64,000 nucleotides of DNA, from the NCBI GenBank assembly GCA_945901065.1, contig CAMDKI010000007.1, positions 124,001 through 188,000 on the forward strand, written 5' to 3'. The notes below the pieces were generated by a model. It saw only the letters and a list, made by a program, of their open reading frames with translations. It did not search any database and was not told where the DNA came from. The stretch is from Chitinophaga pinensis (GTDB lineage Bacteria > Bacteroidota > Bacteroidia > Chitinophagales > CAIOSU01). The position numbers were made by a program, and so were the translations under genes. Of this stretch, positions 35,764-45,104 are shown piece by piece. Each line of letters opens with the position of its first letter. Position 1 is the stretch's first letter.

Positions 35764-37599
35764 CTACTGCCCAGGCAACTCCCATTGCATGGGTACCCAT
35801 ACCGCTAAACTTTCTTGGGCATACGGGTTGAAAATAGTGCTTTCGAGATAGTATGCTTCAGGGAAAGGTACCTCGCTATTCGATAAGCAATCAATTACCT
35901 GTTGGTTTATGCCGCTATTGATATAAACAAGGGGCAAGCGTAAGTGCTCTGTTATTCGCAAATTGCTGAGGTGTATGCAACTGAAATTGCGAGAGTGCTC
36001 TGGTGATATGGCATTCTCATCGCTGAAGTACCAGAAGGTTTCGGGTATATATCCACCCATGGCAGTTGCAGTGCCGCATAAGTCGCCTAAGGCTAATATG
36101 GGGCCACCTTTTTGGTATCCAGACTTCACGGTTGCATCTTTCAACTCCTCAAAGAAAGTGGCTGTAGGTTTATCAAACGAGATGCCGTTCAAGTACTCCA
36201 AACCATTTGCCGTGGTATTTTGCTCCGTTAGTGGGGCATTCAATCCGTAAGGGTTGTACACTTGCACCACTATATAGTTTACCCCCGAAAAAGTGATTAA
36301 AAACAGCAACATGCCAATAAATGCCTTCTTGTCTTCTTTTAACTGATAGCCCAAAAACAACATAATGACAGCAAACCAAGGGGCAAGGTAGCGCGTAAGC
36401 GTTTGAGTAGCGGTGTTGCTGCTGCCCAATAATGACATAAACGGAAGGGCTAAGAGTAAACCCAAAAGCAGCAACCACTGCCATTGCTTTTGTTGTAAAA
36501 GGTGTCTAAACACAGGTATGCCCCAATACAGTAGTGTGAATATATGCAGGGCAATAAACCGATAATGGAATTCGCCTAAAAAACCTTGCGGAATGGTTAA
36601 TGAGCAAACCAGCCAAGTAACTGTGCCTGCTGCATAAGCCATTAGGTGCTGCATAGTTTTGCTTCCCGTGTTCCTCTTGTTTAAGCTCTTGAAGGCAAAG
36701 AATGCTATCACCAACGGGGCAATAAAATAAACGCCATTTAATACCAAATCAACATATAGGTAGCCCTTCACTATGATGTAATAAGGCTCATAAGCCAATT
36801 TGCGGAGCAACGCAACTCCTTCGTTGAGGTTGTGCAGCCATGCTGCGAAGTTTTGGTAGCTGCCAAACAACAATGCTATGAAAGCAGCAAAGCCTGCAAC
36901 CGTGGCTGTTAGCATTGCAGCAATATACCCTTTCAATTGCTTTGAAAGTACTGTAATGAAAATGAACACCCAAACTGCCAGCAAAAGGCAAGTACTAAAC
37001 TTAACAACAAGCTGTGCACCCAGAAAACCTCCAATTACAAACAACAGCAACAGGCCCGTAACTTTTTTGGTACTAGATAATGATGTACCGTCTTTGAAAA
37101 ACCACATCAATGAACCAGTGACAACTAAGGTAGTAAAGTAGCTAAAATCGTTGTAGGAGAAGGCTCTTGGGTAAACCGATAAAAATGCAGCACATAAAAA
37201 GGTAAACAAAATGAACTGAATAGCCGAGATGGGAATGCGAAAAGGTACACTTGGCCTAGTAAACCAAAAGCGATGCAGGCTGTAAGCAAAGAAAATAATG
37301 CCCGTGGTTTCAATACCTATAGCCAATAGCCTCAACGTTAGCAACCCATAATCCTTTAATGGCAAAAGTAGGGCCATTACATAGCTGTAGTAGTTGTGTG
37401 GCTCGGTTGGGTATTGGTCATAAAAATTGAGCATGAGGATATAGAGCCCTTCATCCCAAATGTCAAAACCTTTATTGGCTCCCCAAATCTGCAGACCAAG
37501 CTTAATTGCAGCCAACAATAGCATCACCATTACCAACAACGCAGGTAGTTGGCCTGTGCCGTTTTGGTTGAGTTGCATTGCTGGGTTTTTCGCTTGCAT
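35764..37599 (-). CDS. Multi-pass membrane protein, probable GT-C fold glycosyltransferase (DEGxY family, copy 5)
   Basis: 611 residues, ATG start. Loop signature GFDIWDEGLYILM (D49, E50). It keeps the tail domain but in altered form: GDLCGTATAMGGYIPETFWYF replaces DLPGLVYLxGGYSPxxPWYF, so the PGLVY core is lost while GGY and WYF stay. This is the most diverged tail of the five copies. First gene of a minus-strand run of four overlapping or closely spaced genes (copy 5, copy 4, small partner, HTTM). The 98-base gap to the divergent gene at 37698 holds two exact -7 boxes on the plus strand, none on the minus strand. Confidence 0.72.
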   Translation of the reverse strand: MQAKNPAMQLNQNGTGQLPALLVMVMLLLAAIKLGLQIWGANKGFDIWDEGLYILMLNFYDQYPTEPHNYYSYVMALLLPLKDYGLLTLRLLAIGIETTGIIFFAYSLHRFWFTRPSVPFRIPISAIQFILFTFLCAAFLSVYPRAFSYNDFSYFTTLVVTGSLMWFFKDGTSLSSTKKVTGLLLLFVIGGFLGAQLVVKFSTCLLLAVWVFIFITVLSKQLKGYIAAMLTATVAGFAAFIALLFGSYQNFAAWLHNLNEGVALLRKLAYEPYYIIVKGYLYVDLVLNGVYFIAPLVIAFFAFKSLNKRNTGSKTMQHLMAYAAGTVTWLVCSLTIPQGFLGEFHYRFIALHIFTLLYWGIPVFRHLLQQKQWQWLLLLGLLLALPFMSLLGSSNTATQTLTRYLAPWFAVIMLFLGYQLKEDKKAFIGMLLFLITFSGVNYIVVQVYNPYGLNAPLTEQNTTANGLEYLNGISFDKPTATFFEELKDATVKSGYQKGGPILALGDLCGTATAMGGYIPETFWYFSDENAISPEHSRNFSCIHLSNLRITEHLRLPLVYINSGINQQVIDCLSNSEVPFPEAYYLESTIFNPYAQESLAVWVPMQWELPGQ

Positions 37600-37642
37600 T
37601 TCGTGAAAATAAGCAATTGGGCGGTTAGCTTTGTATTTTGGT

Positions 37643-37672
37643 TATCTTTGGCAAAGCGGGTTTTTATATTTG
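37643..37672 (+). promoter_or_regulatory. Two exact -7 boxes upstream of the 37698 operon
   Basis: TATCTTTG (37643-37650) and TATATTTG (37665-37672) each match TAnnTTTG. Neither has a TTG at the ideal 19-21 bases, but TTGs are found at 14, 23 and 24 bases. The second box would start transcription about 20 bases before the ATG. Confidence 0.45.
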
Positions 37673-37697
37673 TTGAAGTACTCGTGCCCAAGCAACT

Positions 37698-39386
37698 ATG
37701 GTAGCAGCTTTCAAACCGTCTTCCGTTACACTCAAGGTGTTTTGCTTATTCTTGCTATTTTTTGGTTTGCTGTTTGTGCAGTTTCCACTAGCAGGTTCAC
37801 TGCCGGGCTATGTTGATACTTGGCTTTACCTTGCGCTATTCAACGATTATGGTAATCATATTGGAAGCTTTTTTACTGGTGAGGCGTTAGGTCACTGCCT
37901 TTATCCTGCAGGTGCCCCATATGCATATTTAGAGCCTTCCTTTGCTTCTGCGGCCTTCTTTTTGCTTTTTAAGTTGCTTCGGTTCGATGATTTATGGGCG
38001 TATTATGGCTTTTTGGTAAGCATATTTACCCTAAATGCCACTGCTGCTTTTGTATTGGCCCGCCAATATTTAAAGCAGCTAGTGCCGGCAATATTTACAG
38101 CATTGGCTTTCGCCGCAAGTAGCTTTGCGTTTGGCAATATTGAGAATCAGAACACCCTCACCTACTTTCCAGCCATTATCTGTGTCTATCATTTTAGGGA
38201 GTATTTATTGCAGCGCAACAGTATTAACCTCATTTTGGCAATGGTTGTGGGCGGTTTGCAGATATATTTTGGCACCTATACTTTTATCTTCCAGTCGTTT
38301 GTGCTGCTGATTATTGGGTTGGTGCATTACCGCGAGGTGTTTTTGGCTAATGGTTGGGTAAAAGTGTTACTGGCCTTACCAGTTTATGTATTGTTGGCTT
38401 TGCCATATATGGTCATGTATTTGTCGAACCCCGAGTTGAACGATTTTTACAATCCTTCGCGTGGCGACATGAGTGCCCTTGAGGCCTTGAGCTTAAATGT
38501 AAACGACCTTTACCGTGTGCTGCCCAATAACCTGCTTTATGGCATTCAACATGATTTGCCACAGATATTTGTCTATAACCTAAGGTCGGCATCACTAGGG
38601 TTTACCTTTTATTTCTTAGCCATTATGGGTATTTTGGCTCGCCCATCATTCCGATGGGAGGTCGTTATTATAGCCCTGGTTTCGTTCGTTATTGCCTTGG
38701 GCCCATACATTACCATTGATGGGCAATTGATCACCATGCCTATGGGCTGGCTATATCAGGTAACTGATTTGGGGGCCTTTATGCGTCACTCGGCGCGGAT
38801 GTTTTTTATCACTAGCCTTATGCTGGGGCTGTTTGCAGGATATGGTATCATGGCCATTGCTGCCCGAACCAGGATGCCTGCGCTCTTAGTTTTGTTAATG
38901 GCTGGAGGGATGTTTATAATCGAAAATATTCCTTTTCCATTCGAGAAATACGAATCGAGCCAGTTTATTGTTGATGGCAACCCGTACCCAGAAGTTGTAA
39001 GCAGCGATAGCTTGGCTGTTGTGCTTGATTTGCCTTCTACGCTTAATTTTGATAACGATGATTTGGGCAAACCGTTCAATCAATTTTCTCGCGAATATAT
39101 TTACATGTACTGGCAGAGCAAGCATATGCAACATAGCCTCAATGGCGCTGTGGCTTTCTTTCCACCGCAGCGTTTGACCAATGCAAACTTGACCGAAAAA
39201 TTGCCAAATGACGACGCATTGCGCGAAGTGGTATTCAGTAATGGTGTAAACTACATTGTATATCACACTAGGTTAGAGCTATCTGGCGAAGTTTCTTCGC
39301 TGGACTTGTTGAACAATACTGAGTATCTTGAACGGATAGCTATTACTGATAGCTATCAGATATTTAAGGTTATAGCCCGAAATTGA
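37698..39386 (+). CDS. Multi-pass membrane protein, GT-C-like (DTWxY family, copy 1)
   Basis: 562 residues with about 12 hydrophobic segments. The first external loop holds GYVDTWLY (D40, W42, Y44), the place of the acidic residue in GT-C enzymes, and EALGHCLYPAGAP follows. The tail carries FSREYIYMYWQSKH followed by a conserved NG, a motif shared with the 45105 protein and reminiscent of YfhO-like membrane proteins. It heads a five-gene plus-strand operon with an SDR, a GT2 and two SGNH proteins. Function probably glycosyl transfer or glycan handling across the membrane; the acceptor is unknown. Confidence 0.68.
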   Translation: MVAAFKPSSVTLKVFCLFLLFFGLLFVQFPLAGSLPGYVDTWLYLALFNDYGNHIGSFFTGEALGHCLYPAGAPYAYLEPSFASAAFFLLFKLLRFDDLWAYYGFLVSIFTLNATAAFVLARQYLKQLVPAIFTALAFAASSFAFGNIENQNTLTYFPAIICVYHFREYLLQRNSINLILAMVVGGLQIYFGTYTFIFQSFVLLIIGLVHYREVFLANGWVKVLLALPVYVLLALPYMVMYLSNPELNDFYNPSRGDMSALEALSLNVNDLYRVLPNNLLYGIQHDLPQIFVYNLRSASLGFTFYFLAIMGILARPSFRWEVVIIALVSFVIALGPYITIDGQLITMPMGWLYQVTDLGAFMRHSARMFFITSLMLGLFAGYGIMAIAARTRMPALLVLLMAGGMFIIENIPFPFEKYESSQFIVDGNPYPEVVSSDSLAVVLDLPSTLNFDNDDLGKPFNQFSREYIYMYWQSKHMQHSLNGAVAFFPPQRLTNANLTEKLPNDDALREVVFSNGVNYIVYHTRLELSGEVSSLDLLNNTEYLERIAITDSYQIFKVIARN

Positions 39387-39438
39387 CCACGAAGCCTTAT
39401 TTTTAATATCTATTGTTGAACAGTGTAACCCACCCATA

Positions 39439-40164
39439 TTGAAAGCATTAGTTACCGGAGCATCTAAAGGCATTGGTATGGCACTGGTTCGTGAACTGGT
39501 GCATGCGGGGCACGAAGTGTGGGGTATAGCTCGCTCGGGCAATACTTTGCAATCGTTGAAAGATGAGCTGGGCGATAAGTTTAATTACATAGCTGCTGAT
39601 TTAACGAGCGATAAAGGCTTAGAGACCATTATTTCGGCGCTAGACGGGGCAGCCTTTTTTCCGAAGAAGGTATTTTTAGTAGCAGGGGTTTATAGCACTG
39701 ATGACGAAACTTTCAATACGCCCCAGCACCGGCAAATGATGCTGGATTGTAACTATACCGCACCAGTAAAACTATACGATTTATTGGTGCTAAGGGCCCA
39801 TTCACCAGCTTGTTTTGTGGCTATATCATCCATATTTGCGTTGTTGCCCGATCCGCTAAATCCATCATACGCTGCTGCGAAAACGGAATTGGCTGACTTT
39901 TTTATCCAAGTAAATGGTAACGGCGGTATCGAAACCAAGGTGGTATATCTGGGGCCCGTAAATACTGCCATTAACCGATATGCGAAGCGTAAAAAGAGCC
40001 TTATGGCCATTGAGCCCACCCAGGTGGCCCGATTTTTAAGTCATTTGCCCAAAAAAACGGGAGTTACCCATATTTATCCATTTAGTAGCAGTGTTATTTA
40101 CCAAATTTTGCGCTACCTTCCCAATAGCATGTACACCGCCTTAATGAACAAAGCCCGCCGTTGA
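39439..40164 (+). CDS. Short-chain dehydrogenase/reductase
   Basis: 241 residues, classical SDR size. TGASKGIG cofactor motif at 6-13, catalytic serine in AISSIFALLPDP, and YAAAK active site (Tyr and Lys four residues apart). The second half of the NAG motif is changed to VAGV. The start must be TTG: the Rossmann strand MKALVTG begins there and there is no in-frame ATG upstream. It overlaps the following GT2 start by one base (TGATG). Probably an oxidoreductase for a sugar or lipid intermediate in the same pathway. Confidence 0.86.
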   Translation: MKALVTGASKGIGMALVRELVHAGHEVWGIARSGNTLQSLKDELGDKFNYIAADLTSDKGLETIISALDGAAFFPKKVFLVAGVYSTDDETFNTPQHRQMMLDCNYTAPVKLYDLLVLRAHSPACFVAISSIFALLPDPLNPSYAAAKTELADFFIQVNGNGGIETKVVYLGPVNTAINRYAKRKKSLMAIEPTQVARFLSHLPKKTGVTHIYPFSSSVIYQILRYLPNSMYTALMNKARR

Positions 40165-40892
40165 TGCCCCATTCAGTTACATCTGTGCCCGAATTGTCGG
40201 TAGTAGTACTTTGCTACCGAGCAGGTTATTACATTAAAGATTTTGTAGCACAGCTTGAAAAAGAGCTGGAAGACGATCAAATTGATTACGAACTGATTTT
40301 GGTGGCCAATTACGACACGGGAAGCACTGACAATACCCCAACTATAGTAACCCAAATGGTTGAAAACAAGCCAAGGTTTAGGGTGGTGTCGAAAGAAAAG
40401 AAGGGCCGTATGGGTTGGGATATGCGCTCTGGACTTGAAAGTGCTAGGGGCAAGCACATAGCAGTAATTGACGGAGATGGGCAAATGCCTATTAGCGATG
40501 TGGTGAAAGTATACCGTATGCTGCATGCTGGCAATTACGATTTGGTGAAAACATACCGTGCTCAACGCCACGATGGTTATTACCGAACTGCCTTATCGTC
40601 TGTTTACAATTTGCTTTTTAAAGTGTTGTACATGCCGGGTTACCCATTGCATGATATCAATTCCAAGCCTAAAGTAATGACAAGAGAGTGTTATGAAAAA
40701 TTTAACCTCGTTTCGAGCGACTGGTTTACTGATGCGGAGATAATGATTGAGGCCTTGAACAACAAACTTAAAATAGGGGAGTTATCTACCATTTTTTATG
40801 AAAATGAGCGCCGCAAAACATTAGTAGGTTACGACACGGTAGTAGAGTTTATCTATAACTTATTTTATTACCGTTTTTTTAAAAAGAAATAA
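40164..40892 (+). CDS. Family 2 glycosyltransferase (polyprenyl-phosphate sugar synthase-like)
   Basis: 242 residues from the ATG sharing its first base with the upstream stop codon. Motifs: LSVVVLCYRAGYYI, LVANYDTGSTDNTP, and DGDGQMP (D103, D105) for metal and nucleotide sugar. KGRMGWDMRSGL is the DPM-type loop. Late motif HDINSKPKVM. The C-terminus is basic and aromatic (FFYYRFFKKK), which may hold it at the membrane. Likely makes a polyprenyl-phosphate sugar for the GT-C-like protein encoded two genes upstream. Confidence 0.88.
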   Translation: MPHSVTSVPELSVVVLCYRAGYYIKDFVAQLEKELEDDQIDYELILVANYDTGSTDNTPTIVTQMVENKPRFRVVSKEKKGRMGWDMRSGLESARGKHIAVIDGDGQMPISDVVKVYRMLHAGNYDLVKTYRAQRHDGYYRTALSSVYNLLFKVLYMPGYPLHDINSKPKVMTRECYEKFNLVSSDWFTDAEIMIEALNNKLKIGELSTIFYENERRKTLVGYDTVVEFIYNLFYYRFFKKK

Positions 40893-40893
40893 G

Positions 40894-42270
40894 TTGACCA
40901 ATAGAATCAATTCATGGGTTTTTGTCATCAACCTTGCCTTCTCGGTTTTGATATGGGCGTACGTCTTTTTTTTAATGCCGGTTTCTATTTTATCTAGGCT
41001 GGTTATGAGTTTTGTGCTGGTTTCGGCCTTAGCACAAGTGTGGCTTTTTAGGTCGGATAGTGCAACGGTACAAAAGCGATATTTTTATATTATAATGTTG
41101 CACGTGTTATATCTTTTTGCCGAAGTGCTGGTTTACGTGCTGTTTACATTAAACGTGGTGCGCACCGATGCCCAATTTTTAGATAACAGGTTTGAAGCAA
41201 ACACCAAACCTTGGGCACAATACGATAGTGTTATTGGCTACAGGGGCATTCCGGGTAGTTTTAGGAACGTAAAGTGCAGCAACGGGGCACTAGAGTATGA
41301 TCACATATCGCATATCAATAATCAAGGTTGGTTTAGCAGCACTGACTATATTCCTCAGAAAAGAGCTGGTATAAAAAGATATGCTGTTTTAGGGGATTCT
41401 TTTTCAGCAGGGTTTAATGTTGCAAATGCCTGGCCCGATTTGGTCATGGGTATGTTGGATTCTGTTGAGCTATACAATTTTGCTTTAGAAGGAATCGGCA
41501 TAAACAATTGGTACCGAATCTATTTCAATGAAATATTGAAGTACGAGTTTGATGGGCTTATAATTGCCACCAGCAATGAGCGGTTTGGCATCTCAGACTT
41601 GGATAGGAAGCTTATGATTATGCATGCTGCCAACGAGGCAACCTTAATAGGTCAGTATGATACCATGCCACTACCCGAATATTTTTACCGCCAGTTACCG
41701 CAAATGACCAGGGGTTACACCTTGATCCCTGACAATGAAATGGATGAGGTTATCTGTACTTACCAACCGAATTGTAACAGAAAATTCGCACTTCAACCGA
41801 TTGATTTGTATTTCTTGCACACTTCCATTCTTATCTTTAAGCAATTGGGGACCTATTTTAAGCTGGAACATGATTTTGAAGCCCATAAGCTCAAAGTTGC
41901 CGAACAGTTTCCGGAGAATAAGAAAGTGACAAGTTTGGTTGATTTAAAACAAAAATACCTATACATAAACCTGCTTGAACAAATTGTTGTGCATTGCCAG
42001 CAAACCGGTAAAGAAGTAATACTTGCGGGCATACCAGATGTATCGGGTGTAAGAGATACGGCATGGGCTAACCGCACTCATGCTGAAATGCAAGTGCTTG
42101 CCCAATCGTTCAATATCTCATATTTTAATGGGTTTAGCTGCTTCAACGGCATGCCTCAAGAGGACGCTGAACAATACTACTATCAATACGATTTGCACTG
42201 GAATCAAAAAGGGGCCATTTTGTTTGGGGAGCGTTTTTCTTCTTGGCTCAAAAAACAAAGCCCTCTGTAA
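40894..42270 (+). CDS. Membrane-anchored SGNH/GDSL-like protein, first of a tandem pair
   Basis: 458 residues from a TTG one base after the preceding stop. Three hydrophobic segments at about 8-28, 35-52 and 65-90 anchor a periplasmic domain. That domain has the SGNH block I nucleophile in AVLGDSFSAGF (S169) and the block V pair D433-x-H435 in DLHWNQKGA. A central insert of about 120 residues separates them (with CTYQPNCNRKF). SGNH enzymes include acyl esterases and polysaccharide O-acetyltransferases or their partners. In a GT operon, acylation or deacylation of the glycan is inferred. Confidence 0.78.
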   Translation: MTNRINSWVFVINLAFSVLIWAYVFFLMPVSILSRLVMSFVLVSALAQVWLFRSDSATVQKRYFYIIMLHVLYLFAEVLVYVLFTLNVVRTDAQFLDNRFEANTKPWAQYDSVIGYRGIPGSFRNVKCSNGALEYDHISHINNQGWFSSTDYIPQKRAGIKRYAVLGDSFSAGFNVANAWPDLVMGMLDSVELYNFALEGIGINNWYRIYFNEILKYEFDGLIIATSNERFGISDLDRKLMIMHAANEATLIGQYDTMPLPEYFYRQLPQMTRGYTLIPDNEMDEVICTYQPNCNRKFALQPIDLYFLHTSILIFKQLGTYFKLEHDFEAHKLKVAEQFPENKKVTSLVDLKQKYLYINLLEQIVVHCQQTGKEVILAGIPDVSGVRDTAWANRTHAEMQVLAQSFNISYFNGFSCFNGMPQEDAEQYYYQYDLHWNQKGAILFGERFSSWLKKQSPL

Positions 42271-43382
42271 TGAAAAGAAATGCTTTCCTTCTTGTTTTAA
42301 TAGCTTTAACGGGCATACTGCTTTACGGTGTTTGGTTTGCTTACTTATGGCAAGTTTCTATGCCCATTTACCATTTTACAAAGGAAGCCAATAGCTATAC
42401 TTCTAGTTTATATGCCGCTGATGAAAGCTTGGGCCATACCATGATAACCAATACCCAAGGGCATTATATTTGGGGCCATGGCGACTCAGTGGAAATAAAA
42501 ACAGATAGTAGGGGTTTTAGGATAAGGTCGGGCATTGCGCCCGCCGAGGGGGGGCTGCTGTTTTTAGGCGATTCATTTACACTTTGTGAGGAGTTGGATT
42601 ATAGCCAATCGTATCCGTATTTAATCGGGGATGTCCTATGTCAGCCAGTTCAGAATGCTGCTGTGAGCGGTTATGGCTATGCTCAAATGATTTTAAAGGC
42701 GCGCACTTATATTAAGCAGGTACAGCCTAGTGCTGTGGTTTTCCAAGTGTCGCCATGGTTAGCCGAACGAGCTGTAACGCCTTATATGCCGGCCTTGTTT
42801 TTCAAAGTTCCCTCACCTTACTACAATCAAAGCGGTGCAATTGTTCCTCCTTTGTATAACACCCCAATTTTTGAGCTTACTCAAAATCGCTTACTCGATA
42901 AGTATAGGCAAAGCCCGATATCATTTTTTGATAAGTTTGAGTTTGTTTGGCATTTTGCACGCTTGGTCTTCCAGAAACAATATTGGGAAGAATTGAAACT
43001 CAACTTTTCTTTTGCAAGCGATAATGCAATCCCTTTAAACACTGCTGAAAAGGCCACCGCTTTGGCAGTAGAGGAAATAATCTCGCTTAGCCAAGACCGT
43101 AAATTGGTGCTCTTGGTGATGGGGTTTGAAAAAGACCAAATTGGACGATTTGGACAACTTTTCTCGCAAGTATTGAACGAAAATGTATTGTTGGTAGATG
43201 CCGATGAAGTGCTTTGGGCGCAACCAAGCATTACCGATAAAAGTGCATACGAGCGTGCATATTGTTTTTGGCACGGCAACCCACCAGTGCTAGTTGATTA
43301 TCATTTCAATGCCCATGCAAATCAACTGATAAAGCAAGCCATGCAACAAGCGCTAGGTCCGCAGCTTTCGGCTTGCCATTAG
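42270..43382 (+). CDS. Membrane-anchored SGNH/GDSL-like protein, second of a tandem pair
   Basis: 370 residues from the ATG that shares a base with the upstream TAA (TAATG). One N-terminal transmembrane segment (5-29), then a periplasmic SGNH domain: block I LFLGDSFTLCEEL (S102), a VSGYGYAQ-like block II, and D343-x-H345 in DYHFNAHAN. It is shorter than its neighbour, which has additional helices and an insert, so the two are not recent duplicates but may work together as an acyl-transfer pair. It shares 4 bases with the stop of the convergent T9SS sulfotransferase-like gene. Confidence 0.78.
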   Translation: MKRNAFLLVLIALTGILLYGVWFAYLWQVSMPIYHFTKEANSYTSSLYAADESLGHTMITNTQGHYIWGHGDSVEIKTDSRGFRIRSGIAPAEGGLLFLGDSFTLCEELDYSQSYPYLIGDVLCQPVQNAAVSGYGYAQMILKARTYIKQVQPSAVVFQVSPWLAERAVTPYMPALFFKVPSPYYNQSGAIVPPLYNTPIFELTQNRLLDKYRQSPISFFDKFEFVWHFARLVFQKQYWEELKLNFSFASDNAIPLNTAEKATALAVEEIISLSQDRKLVLLVMGFEKDQIGRFGQLFSQVLNENVLLVDADEVLWAQPSITDKSAYERAYCFWHGNPPVLVDYHFNAHANQLIKQAMQQALGPQLSACH

Positions 43383-45082
43383 TGCATTACCAAAAATTTA
43401 AATCGCTTAACCAGCTTGCCTTCTGAGCTAGTAACTACACCTATATAACTGCCATTCGGTAGTTCGGCAACATTTATTGGGTCACCCTCAACAGCTAATG
43501 GTTGGCTAAAAACAACAGCCCCTAAAGCGTTATACAGCGTTATATGCTCTTGGCCTGAATGACCATAATTTGCCAATGTAATACTGTTTTGTGCAGGATT
43601 CGGGTACCATTTAAATTGAATTGACGGCTCAAACGGGTTAAAAATGGAAGTTGTATCGGTAGTGGTGTCAGGCACAAAACACGGGTTCGATAAGTCTTCA
43701 ATCGTTTTCATCCGAGAGCCAAAATAACCTTTCTCGTCAAAGTTGCTCACCATTACATAATAGTTGCCCAATTGGTTTACGGTTATGGTTTGTGTGGTGT
43801 CTCCAGTATTCCACAAATAGTTACCATATCCAGCTGTTGCGGTAAGCGTTGTTGCCCCTTGAGAGGTATCACAGGTAATTGCTGGCCTCAATGCTTCCAA
43901 ACTCCAAATAGGGGTGCGCTTGTAAGCCTTGTATGCAAAATAGTCTTGCGGCCAATCAAATTCCGAAACTAGGTCGCCATCATAGGTTACTTCAACAATG
44001 TCATTCTCGAAACCTGGGTTATATCCTGCCCCCCAATTGATAATGCTATTACCATTAGTTCCAATTCTATCCATACTGCCTAGTGAGTAGCTAAACCTGC
44101 TGGTATCATTAGCGTACTCCCAAACATTGGTGGCGGTCATATTGGCTATGTTCAGTTCATATTCAATCCCTCTTGGTCTGGGTGTTGTGCCCAGTTCGCT
44201 ATTGTCGTATAAGGTCAAATTGCCATTGGGCAATATAGTACAATGGTGCTGGGTGGTAAATGGCTGAGCATCGTTTACAAAAGTAAAATCGTTGCTTTTT
44301 CCTCCCAAGCGCCAAACAATGCTCGAGTCGGCGCGGTTTATTTTGGTTATTTCGTTAAAAAACCGGAGCGACATGAGTATGTTTCCATCCAAATCAATGG
44401 TCAGTGCATTTGGGTGGCCAAAATCAAGAAAATCCGGGTCCAAGAAAAAATAAGTATTTACATCTGCAAAGGTGTAATACTCCAATCCGTGCCAGCCAAA
44501 CACTACATTTCTGCTCGCATCAAGCTCTTGTATAACTGGCGCAACAACAGTACCATTGGCCAAACCCGGAAAGCCATCGTCGGTGGTGAGCGAGCGCAGG
44601 TCCATTATTTTTTCCTCAAGGCAAAGGATCAAGTAGTTACCATTTTCGAGTATAAGCATGTCGTGCCCATCGGTTTTAAGACCATTGGCACATTCTACCG
44701 AGTCGATAATGGTAAAGGTTGAATCCATTACCATGTACTTACCCTTGTCTGTAAGTTCGTCATATCTGTAGTACGACATTAAGCCGTTGTCATAAACTCT
44801 AATGTCTGCAAGTAAACCTTGGCCCAATGTGCGTTCCTTAACAAAAGCCGGGGCTCCATCCTCATCAATAATTAAAATAGTGGAAGGGAAGTTGGCCGCC
44901 AACGAAAACCGATAAGAGCCAATAAAAGTATAGCCAGCCACGGGCCTTTTATGCTCAGTAAAGGTATAGCTTGGGCCAACTGGTAAGGTAAAATTTCTAA
45001 TGGTTTGCGCTAGCAGTGCACTGTGGCTAAAAATCGCCACGTGCAACATGATGATAAATAATTGCTTCAATTTGTGTGGCAT
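43379..45082 (-). CDS. Secreted arylsulfotransferase-like beta-propeller with T9SS sorting domain, second copy
   Basis: 567 residues. Signal peptide about 1-25 (LKQLFIIMLHVAIFSHSALLAQ). ASST-type propeller with FGHPNALTIDLDGNI, ITKINRADSSIVWRLGG and QHHCTILPNGNLTLYDN, followed by an Ig-like stretch ending in YLWNTGDTTQTITVNQLGNY and a T9SS type A sorting domain (FKWYPNPAQNSITL ... LPNGSYIGVV). Same domain order as the 15491 protein. It lies between two plus-strand glycan operons as a single minus-strand gene. Export by T9SS is well supported; sulfate transfer is only the family inference. Confidence 0.85.
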   Translation of the reverse strand: MPHKLKQLFIIMLHVAIFSHSALLAQTIRNFTLPVGPSYTFTEHKRPVAGYTFIGSYRFSLAANFPSTILIIDEDGAPAFVKERTLGQGLLADIRVYDNGLMSYYRYDELTDKGKYMVMDSTFTIIDSVECANGLKTDGHDMLILENGNYLILCLEEKIMDLRSLTTDDGFPGLANGTVVAPVIQELDASRNVVFGWHGLEYYTFADVNTYFFLDPDFLDFGHPNALTIDLDGNILMSLRFFNEITKINRADSSIVWRLGGKSNDFTFVNDAQPFTTQHHCTILPNGNLTLYDNSELGTTPRPRGIEYELNIANMTATNVWEYANDTSRFSYSLGSMDRIGTNGNSIINWGAGYNPGFENDIVEVTYDGDLVSEFDWPQDYFAYKAYKRTPIWSLEALRPAITCDTSQGATTLTATAGYGNYLWNTGDTTQTITVNQLGNYYVMVSNFDEKGYFGSRMKTIEDLSNPCFVPDTTTDTTSIFNPFEPSIQFKWYPNPAQNSITLANYGHSGQEHITLYNALGAVVFSQPLAVEGDPINVAELPNGSYIGVVTSSEGKLVKRFKFLVMH

Positions 45083-45104
45083 TTGGGTATTTTAGCAATT
45101 CCAA

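Noticed and set aside
44243..44722. 159-codon plus-strand frame inside the second arylsulfotransferase-like gene
   Set aside because: Antisense shadow of a conserved propeller region.
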